Assembly: GCA_905221605.1 (NCBI GenBank) | Contig: CAJNDS010000713.1 | Span: forward strand, 493,164-523,163 | Direction: 5' to 3' | DNA: 30,000 bases | Origin: Symbiodinium natans | Taxonomy: Eukaryota; Sar; Dinophyceae; Suessiales; Symbiodiniaceae | In this document: positions 16,298 to 26,400 of the stretch, piece after piece | Layout: every line of letters begins with the position of its first letter | How positions within the stretch are numbered: the stretch's first letter is position 1 | Translations under genes and position numbers: made by a program | The notes under the pieces: generated by a model | Told to the model about the DNA's origin: nothing | Seen by the model: the letters and a program-made list of their open reading frames with translations, nothing else | Databases searched by the model: none

Positions 16298-19200
16298 ATG
16301 GTGTCAAGCTTTGCTAGCTTTAAACCCTAAACCCTAAACCCTAAACCCTAAACCCTAAACCCTAAACCCTAAACCCTAAACCCTAAACCCTAAACCCTAA
16401 ACCCTAAACCCTAAACCCTAAACCCTAAACCCTAAACCCTAAACCTATAGTTTCCTATGGATTTTGTGGAGACGTCAGGAAGTTCTCCGCTTTCACCTGA
16501 ATGGCGAGCTGGTGGAAGTTATCGGGGCCGATCCACGCCAATTGCTGATCGAATTCCTGCGGGATTCGAAGGGCTTGACTGGCACGAAAAGGAGCCAACA
16601 AGTTTAGGGTTTAGGGTTTAGGGTTTAGGGTTTAGGGTTTAGGGTTTAGGGGGGGTTGCTGGGGATTTTCATGTTTGAGCTCGGTGGTTGGTGGTAGCTG
16701 TCCGAGGGTATATAGGGTGCAGGTTCCCTATACCCTACACCCTAAACCCTACACCCTAAACCCTAAACCCTAAACCCTAAACCCTAAACCCTAAACCCTA
16801 AACCCTAAACCCTAAACCCTAAACCCTGCAGGAGCTGCCTCCAGGGAGGTTGCGGCGCTTGCGTGGACTCTCGGTTGGCACTCCTGGGTGTGTAGCAAAG
16901 AGGTGTGAGGTCCCGAGAAGTTCCTATCAGCCCTCAAAGACCTAGGCCGTCTAGGGTTTAGGGTTTAGGGTTTAGGGTTTAGGGTTTAGGGTTTAGGGTT
17001 CAGGGTTCAGGGTTTAGGGTTTAGGGTTTAGGGTTTAGGGTAGCACCCCTAAGCGCATGCTAAGGTGGCTATCCAGGAGTACGACCCCGCCACGTCGCAA
17101 TGGAGATATCGGTCAGTGAACAGCTGTTCCTGGCCATCCAGTGATGTTTTTGGCGTGTTTAGCCTCTCCTTCAATTGTAGTCCTTGGCGTCTCCACTGTA
17201 GTACGGCGTGACTAACACAGTTGCTCAAGGCTCGTTATTGTTCTGAGGCCTGCAAGCAGCACGTAGATAACGGCAGTCAGACGCAGCATGACTTCAGCAC
17301 TACTGCAACCCCTAAAAACTCCCAACCTTCTGAGCCGCCTCTAAAGTATGTAGCGCTACTGTGATCCCGAGGGAAAAGCGAAAGGGTGGCTGATGCGGAT
17401 GTTTGTCGGCCCCCCCCGCTCCCCCTCCCTCCACCCCTGCGCATCATGAGCATCAGTGGCTCCGGCCCCAGGGTCTCGGAGGGCCTTCAGTCGCCAAAAC
17501 CACGGTGTTCACAGCGTTATTTGCATTTTAAGAGGCCCCAATTGCTTCCGAGGCAGCCGCCAAAAGGTTGGAGTTTCGTTTTTCACAAGAATTTGAAACA
17601 TATGCGGCCCATGATGCACGCTGGGTCGGCGACAACCTGGGCCACAGGCGTGATCGGATGTAGGAGCCTCCGGCTCACAGCCAGAGACCCTGGCAGCAAA
17701 TGTTTTCAGGGGAGCCCGAATCCCACCCCTAAACCCTAAACCCTAAACCCTAAACCCTAAACCCTAAACCCTAAACCCCAAACCCTAAACCCTAAACCCT
17801 AAACCCCATGGTACTGAGCATACTCAGCAGGCCCATGGCCCCTGAGTTCATGCGGCTCGGGCACCGCGGCCCTTCGTGGCAAGCTCCCCTTCCCGGAAGC
17901 ATCCAACAAGCCACCCCACACCCGAACCCCTAAACCCTAAACCCTAAACCCTAAACCCGAAACTCTTTCGGCCACTGAGAGAAGCCCCAGGCTTGAAGCC
18001 CCTGGTGGCCTGTCACGGCACCTCCATAACCACCGTGGAGGGCGTGGGCACGGAGAGGAAGTGCTTGCACCAAGTGCAGAAGCGAATCGCAGCCCGGCCC
18101 AAGACTGGAAGTGCCCCATGAACCCTACAGGCCCGAAATGAGCCCGAAAGGCCGTTCCGAAATCCTAAGCCCCAAACCCCTAAACCCTAAGCCCTAAACT
18201 CCCGAAAGTGCTTACAATCCTAAACCCTGAAAGCCCCAAGGCCCCCCCCACTTCCTGAGACCAAACCCTGAAAGCCCTGATAGCCTTGAAAGCCCTTTCT
18301 GAGCTCACTGCATCCTCGGTCCGAAGTCCAAACCACTAAACCCGAAAGCCCGAAGCCCTGATCCCCGAAACTTGAACCCCTGAGCAAAACCAGGCGGAGA
18401 ATCATGGCATGCAGTGCGGCTTCTGCACGCCAGGGATGGCCGGGGGGTGCAGGGCTCTCTGTTGGGTTTGTCGGTTTTTAGGGTTTTGGGTTTTTGGGTT
18501 TAGGGTTCAGCGTTTAGGAAGTGCAGAGTTGAGAGCCTATAGAGTTGAAGATGGGCTGCCAAACCTACAATCTAAAAGCGCGACAGGGGCTGGATGTTGT
18601 CCCTATACGCACAGTCCTGGTCGGGGGTACTATAACCCAAAATAAGGACTGTCAGTACAAGGGCTACAAGGGGGAACATCCCAACCTATAGACCCCTAGA
18701 CCGACACCCCGCAGGTCATGAACACCTACGCGCTCCTGCGCGCTGGCGGCAAGCCCACGGCAGAGGATCGGGGGCCCCAAAAACCACATAAACATAAGGA
18801 TCCTACTAGAAAGGTTTAGGGTTGAGGGTTGAGGGTTTAGGGTTTTTTGGGAATCCCCCTTATTAGGGGCCCTTATACTCCAATGGTAGGATCCTTGTGT
18901 TTATGTGGTTTTTCTTGGGCCCCTAGAGGAGTCGATGCAAAACTACGATGGCAATATCTGCCGCTGCACGGGCTACCGGAACCTGGTCCAGGCGAGGGCT
19001 TTAGGGCTTTAGGGGTTTAGGGGTTTGTTTTTTTTCAGCTTCAAGGGTTTGGGTTGAGGGATTTAGGGTTTAGGTTGTTTAAGGGTTCAGGTTTTTAGGT
19101 TTAGGGCTTAGGGTTTAGGGTGCCCGAGGCGTCTCAGGGTTGAGGGTTGAGAGTCTAGGGCGCCCGGGTTGGGCGGTGTTTGGGCATTGGGGCGCTGAGC

Positions 19201-20379
19201 CCGAGCCCTCGACCCCCAAAACCTTATCTAGGACCCAGAGTAGGAACTTATTCCCTCTTTTTCGGGTTTAGGCTCCCTTAGACGGCAACCTGTTTATTCT
19301 AAGGCCCTCGGTTAGTCTTGACCCTAAACCCTAAACCCTAAACCCTAAACCCTGCTCTTGTTTGCCAGGCTTCGGAATCCTTTGCTTCGGATGCATCTCC
19401 GGAAGCAGAGGCACTGGCGCAGAGATGTGGGCACCACGACGCCAACCTCTGCGACAAGCTCAGTGGAATCTCGATAAGTACAGACTCCTGGGCTCCGCCA
19501 TCTTTCCGGGCTTCAAACCCTCGAGAGTAAACCCTAAACCGTAAACACCCTTAACCTAAGCCCTTATCTCCAAATATTCCACGAGAGTAAGCCCTAAGCC
19601 TTACACCCTAAACCCTAAACCGTAAACCCTTTCTTTGGGCAGGGCCGCTGGCGTAGTGCATTTCCCGGTCCACCCATCCTCAGCGCCTCCCAATGGCACA
19701 CCATGACCTTGGACCCTAAACCCTAAACCCTAAATCCTAAATCCTAAACCCTAAACCCTAAACCCTGAATGGCAACCCGAAGTTCCTAACCACGTGGGAT
19801 GTTTGATGCAAGGAGTGGAGCACAAGGGCATGGACCGCGTTTTGAAGTCCGCGCCTGCCGTTGCAAGATGTTCTCGATCTTGGGGCCAATCTGAGGTTCG
19901 GGAATCCGGGGTTAAAGGTTTAGGGTTTAGGGGAAGGGGTGTTGGGGTTGAGGTTTTAGGATTTTAGGGGCTCAGGGAGTATCCCTGCAATGCCCCTTGC
20001 AGCGTGCGTAGTTTGCTTAGTTCGGGTGGGGACGTTCGAAGAAAAATGTTGTCGAGGAGTTTTGAGGGTTTCGGGCTTGTGGGGCTCTTAGGACCCTGAA
20101 CCCTAAGCTGGTCATAGGTTTAGAGGTTGCAGGGTCGCATCCTTCTCAAGGATCGAATGCCAAACAGTGGAATCAATGGTTGGGAATGCTGCCTGAGGTG
20201 CAGTTCACCAAAGATGACTTCACATGGTATGCGCCGATGTCGCTTCAGGACACAAGCCCTTCTGAAAAGCTTGATTTGAAATCTATAGGGTTTCGGGTAC
20301 CCTATAGAATCCCGCAAAGAGCTATCAGAAATAAATGAATAAATGTAAATGAAAAACAAGTACAAACAAATAACTATAC

Positions 20380-20417
<38 letters not shown>

Positions 20418-23400
20418 TATATTAATATTAATATATATATATATGCATATGTGTATATATGTGTGTATATATATATAGAAATGTACATATATATATATAT
20501 GTATGTGCGGGGATATAAGGTAGAGGGGCAGCTTATTGTGGGACGCTGTGAGAGTACGCAGTTGCATTCTTTCTCCCATCCCAGGAGGTGCTTCAGATCA
20601 AGCAGGAGAAGCCGCGCGCGATGTACATCGTAGGAGACACGGCAAAGGGAATTCGACAGGCGGCATACGAGGCGCCAAGTTCTTTCGAATTTCTGTCCAT
20701 CGGTTACCAGTAAGGACCCCAAAGTCTACAACAGCAGAGAGAAAGCAAATACCCTAAACCCTAAACCCTAAACCCTAAACCCCAAACCCCAAACCCCAAA
20801 CCCTAAACCCTCAACCCTAAACCCTACACCCTACACCCTAAACCCTAAACCCTAAACCCTAAACCATAAACCCTAGCCCTAAAGCCCTCAACCTTAGACT
20901 ACTAAGCCTCTCAGATCGCAGGTGGCCAATGGAAGAGCCACGGATGTCATTGCCCTGCGCAACGCCGCTTTGGCAAGCATGGGGACAGCTACCTGTGGAG
21001 GAGGGTTTAGGGTTTCGGGTTTAGGGTTTAGGGTGAACCCCCAAAACCCTGAGCTAGCTAAACAAGAAGCCGCCTGCGTATTTCGGGTTTTGTGCATAGG
21101 GTTTAGGCTTTTGCCCGTTAGACTGACAATTGATACTTGCCATTGCATCTGCGGGCAACTGCTGAATAGATCACTCACCCCCGACCCCCCCTTACAGGTT
21201 GCAACAACCAAACCCTAAGCCCAGCCTGAATCCGAATACCCCTAAAGCCGAAAACCCTCAAACCCCTCAAACCCTGAAACACTAAGCCTTAAACCACTGC
21301 CCCCAGGTCGTGGAGCTGAACGTGCTTGAGGCCACCGGCGCAGGTGGCATTGCGGTCATGCGTCACGTACTGCTCGTTTCCGGAATTATCATGATTCTTA
21401 TCTTAGCGTTGCTAACGTTATCGCTGTTGTTGCATGGCTCCGTTGTTGCATCGCCATGTCGTACCTTCTGCCATTCATGTAATACATGTCACTGCCGCAC
21501 TGACAGACAGCACTTCGACTGCTGCCACCGTCACCGCCACCGTCACCGCCACCGCCACCGCCATCCCCACCCCCACCACCACCACCACCACCACCACCAC
21601 CACCACCACCACCACCACCACCACCACCACCACCGCCAACCTACAATGACTACTGCGACAGCTTCCATGGCGACACGACGAACTGGATGCGATTGATGTT
21701 GATGCATTGGGAGTTCAACATGACTTGTCAGCGCCATCATATGATATGCCCGCATGCAGATGGTCGTCCCGGCCTATGCTGAAGAAACCTGGAACTCTGA
21801 AACTAAGAATGTCTTGTGTCATGAGAGCTTTACTCAGAGGTCACCCATGATGTACACCTCAGATAGGATACTCGCAAGCTCAGAATATTGGTGTTTTGCA
21901 GGCTTGACCATCGGCGGCGCGCTCACTATTCAGCACATCACGGACGCCTTGGAGAAATATCAGAAAGAGCATTCGGGACTCCAGTGGCCCACGGCAGCTT
22001 GACTGATTCCACCATGTCGAGCCACCCCAAATCGAGCCACCCCGAACCCAAAGCCTCAGTGTGCCAGACCAAGTAGTCTCCCAACATCCAGGCCTTGGCA
22101 GAGGCAGTGAAGAACGTGGCACAGCATCACCTGCGGTCTGAAGCAGGCCCCAAGTCCAAGAGAGAACACAGTGGGTTTTAGGGCTTAGCCCCCCGGTTAG
22201 GGGTTCTGGGGTCGCCCACGTCCGCGGTTCTGTTTTTGCCAGCCACACGTGATGTTTGATCGGCTCAACCACATGTGAGGAAAAAGGTAGCGCACCTTCA
22301 GACCAAGAGAGTTGCTTTGGGGCAGTTGCAGCAGGATTGTCCCCGCACGGAAGGGGTGTCTGAGTGCATGTTGACCTGAAGCCCATGCCTTCAAACCTAA
22401 ACACGCCAAAAGGTTCGAAACGATCCAAGGACCCTAAACACTTTAAGCGCATTGAATGCCATACACACCCCAAGCGCCCGCAGCCCAAACACCCTAAATA
22501 CCCCGAGCGCCCCAACCACCCCAAACACGCCCTCAACGCCCTCAACGCCCCAACTCAAGCCCTGTAAGCCTTCAGCCCTATACCCTGAACCCTAAAGCCC
22601 TGCAAACCCTCAGCCCTAAACCCCAGCCCTAAACCCTAAACCCTCAGCCCTAAACATCATGTCAAAGGCTGGGCCGGGAACTTGCTCATCACTGTCCAGC
22701 ATCTGGGCCTGGTTGGCAGCTGCAGTTTAGGGTTTAGGGTTTAGGGTTTAGGGTTTAGGATTTAGGGTTTAGGGTTTAGGGTTAAGCCCTTGAACCCTCA
22801 CCCAAAGCCTAAACCGATGTCAGCCAACGAGGCGCGGATTTCCTTCCGACCTGTTCCCAGCTCTGCTTGCAGGTGGGCCACTTGCTGCCAATTCGCCCTC
22901 AAAAGGTTTAGGGGCAGGTTTAGGGTTCAGGGGTCAGGGCGGTGAGGCCAGGGTGCTTGGTTTAAAGCGCTTTGTCTTGAAGCAGCCCTAGATTTGTTTA
23001 CTTCTTGCTCATGTGTGCCGCACTTAGTACTCGCGGCTTCGCGCGAGCTGCATCTCAGCAGAGAGCAGCTCGCTCGGGTTCTTCTTTGATGTTATGGGTC
23101 CTATAAGCTTAGGCCAAAATTGGGCCATTCACCCCCCCGGTGTAGCGCCGGCCACGATGGCAAAGCTGACACTCTCTGGGCAAAGTACCCTTTAGCTTCG
23201 GGCACCTTGTTCGTCCCCTCTTCCCGAAGTAGACGTGGCCACCAGAATACCGGAAAACGCATGATTTCGCCCCCCCTGGACCCTGAACCGTATGTGACAA
23301 CCCATGCCTGGTCGCCTCACCTAGAAAACCCTCCAACCTGTGCCCTGTGCAGCTGATGCGGAAGTCTCCTATGTCACCAAGAGCACGGAGGAAACTCGCA

Positions 23401-26400
23401 TCCCGCTCTCTCAGTTCAAGCCTGGGGTCACTTTGGCAGCATTTGGTGTCAGCCCACTTGTGCCTTTCAGAGAAGTCTCTGGTAGGATCTTGCCCGTCCT
23501 CCATGGCACAAGCGTGAACATGACCCCCTCAAAAAAACTTCAGCCCTAAGCCCTGAAGCCCTGAACCACAGCAGGGATGTATTATTGGTATGAGCAACCC
23601 AGGCTGTTCCCTTCAATGCCCTGTGGCGCGGCTGCACTGGAAGCACGTCCCCAGAGCCCTAAGCCCACGCCCAACCCGGAAAAACCTGGCGAATCCTAGA
23701 CCCTCACGCTGAACTGAGAGTTCGAAACTCCCACAGAACGTTGAGCCCCCGTCCAGGCCTCAAGCCTGAGCCCTCAACCGGTCCTAGTGCCCCAAACCCC
23801 TCGATCCGCAGACCCACGAATTTGAGCTTGCCTTAAGAAGCCGAGGCTGACAAAGCTCCACATACCCAACCTCCAGGGCTCCTTCTACAAGCGCCCTGGA
23901 GAGTCAGGGTTTATAGGGTTTATAGGGTTTATAGGGTTTATAGGGTTTATAGGGTTTATAGGGTTTATAGGGTTTATAGGGTTTATAGGGTTTATAGGGT
24001 TTATAGGGTTTATAGGGTTTATAGGGTTTATAGGGTTTATAGGGTTGATAGGGTTGACAGGGTTGATAGGGTTTATGGGGTTTATGGGGTTTATGGGGTT
24101 TCGGTTTAGGGTTTGCTGCAACATGGCGCAGATTCTGTGGAGGTTGGGGGCAGCTCGGGCCCGATTGCGGAGGGCCATGTAACACCATTCTCCCACCCCA
24201 CGCCGTCAAAGGCGGCAACGCCACCCAGACCTGCTCGTTGTAGGGTTTAGGCTTAAACTCATGTCAACTGCCTACTTACAAAAAACTTGTTCCGGTAGTT
24301 TGTTGAGGGCTTCCTTCAAAAAGTTGTAGTCAGCGGTTCGGGGTCCCAGGAAAGGTTCCAGGAGGTCCCAGAGGTTTGCAGGGGGATCCCAAACAAAAGT
24401 CCCAGGCCGGGTCCCGGAGAGGTCCCAAAGGGCAGAAGCGGCGGGCACCCCTTCCAACTGGCAACTCTGCGGCGAATGCCAGCGCAATGCAGCGTCATGA
24501 CCTAGCACTGGTCCCGAGCAGAACGGGCTCCGGACGTGGTTGCTACCTCGCGGGCGCACGACCTGGGTCGGCTTTCGCCATCGAGGTCAAGGGGATGTCA
24601 AGATCTGTGACCCCAATCCCTATACCCTTCATCCCCGTCAACCCCTCCTCCTCCAGCCCAAAGCAGTTGCACAGCAGCACCTGGGCATGCAACCTGAGCC
24701 TGTCGGCTCAGGTACTTCCGGGTGGGTCAGCGAAAGTGGTTGTCGCACTGCTTTGCGGGCGGAGGCAAGGACTAGGGTGGGATGCTTTTGTTGTGAAATT
24801 CGAGCTGTCAGCATGTTGCCAAACCCCCAGAAAAGCCCCTACGGCCCTACACCAACCAGTCCCTTCACTTGAGTTTGGTGCCGTTGTGTCTGCAGCCTGG
24901 AGCCTGGGGTCAAGGCATCATTGCAGGTTCGTGGCCGAGCCAATGGACTATCGCCGGGTTTCGCCGCAGTTCAGGCCCTATGCCTGCCTGATGCAAATTG
25001 CATTGGCAGCAAGCCTGATGCTTTATGCAGTCTATCGTGTCAGGCAGATTATGTTACATGCCGAGCATCCGCCGATGGAAAGCAGCGTTAGGCACTTCAG
25101 GAATGCTGGCATGTGGAGGCTCTGTCCATATCATGAGTACTACGGTCCGGAGCCGATAGGACTGGACGGAATTGGTTTAGCACTTCCCAATGACCTTGAT
25201 CTGAATCCTGACGTGCGTGAGCAGTGGAACCACAGCGCTGAGCGAGCTGCCTTGCAGACTTTAGATGAAGTGACAACAGATTTTTGGGGGCGACCCCCTT
25301 TGAGCATTAAATGCGCGGTCATCAACTTGGAGCGCGGGAGCTTACCAAAGCCACCCACCACTTTCAATATCTGCTTTGACTCCCCGCAGCACCCGAAGCT
25401 GCAAGTTTCAAGTGGGGGGGGGGGGGTGGAGAGCTCATGGTATGAAACAGTCGGCTTTCACCCATTTCAACAATCAGCATTGAGCGTCCTGGTATCCAAG
25501 CAGGGACATGGATATAACAATGGTTTTTCTCCCGCGTACTACGAGAGCTGGAACTTCGTCCAGCAAAACTTGTGGAGAGATCCGACCAGAAACTTTACTG
25601 GATATTGTCCATCCTGGAAGCGGATGCGGCCCTCCAGCGGCAAAGAGTCTGTGGTTCTGATCCACATTCACGATCCCAGCTTTAGTGTAGCAATCGCTCA
25701 GGGTGTGCTGCCGCAGGTTCTAACCTTGCTTGGCAACCTTGGTGGATACCTTTCGCTAATGTCAGCCTTGTTTTTTGCAGTTTGGGTGCGGCGCCACCCC
25801 CACAGTGAAGTTGCAAATACTTTTGAAGAACGCACCCTGATTGGCTTCGCAGAGAATGGGCAGGATGGAGAACAAGGGCTGAGAGCGAACGCCGACACCC
25901 ATTCACCAGGTGTAAGTGAACTGCCTCGTAGTTGCTTAGGAGTGTCACAAGATCTCGGGCAAATGCCAGAATACCCTGAGCGCCCTCCAGGTATTGTGCT
26001 TCCCACTGGTTACAGAGCATCGGAGTAGGCACGTGTCAAAGGCACTGCCCTTGTGAATAGTCCGCTGTCTCACCGCCGCCGGCGAAAAATACCCCAAGCT
26101 TTACATACAGTCATCCTTAAGTACGTAGATGGAACATGCGAAACCTATTATCTGTGGACGTTTTTGTATTCTATCCACTTCAGGATGAGTGCGAACGACA
26201 CACTCAAATTTTACTTGTATGGCCTTAACCTTAGACAGTGCAGAGCCGAGCCTGTGAGTTGGGGGTATGGTATATAGCAACAACGGTGGATCCGTTTCTT
26301 CTTGTTGGGGGAAAGTGGACTAAGATCTTATGTAGGCACCCTTTCAGATTCAATCCTTCTTGAGTGAAGGTGGGAACCATAAAGAATGCAGAGGAGCCAT

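Noticed and set aside
20325-20722. Tyr/Ile-repeat open frames on both strands
   Set aside because: They are artefacts of the TA microsatellite.
21434-21755. His-, Thr- and Trp-repeat open frames
   Set aside because: They come from the CAC trinucleotide repeat in all frames.
21880-22545. 221-codon minus-strand open frame
   Set aside because: It overlaps XDH exons read on the plus strand and has no recognisable domain.
23885-24224. NPI/KPY repeat proteins on the minus strand
   Set aside because: The nonamer repeat keeps frames open; there is no independent coding signal.
24376-24942. 189-codon upstream extension of the nested ORF
   Set aside because: Composition is low-complexity, a second frame is also open, and the conserved-looking hydrophobic protein begins at MDYRR. 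It was kept only as a possibility.
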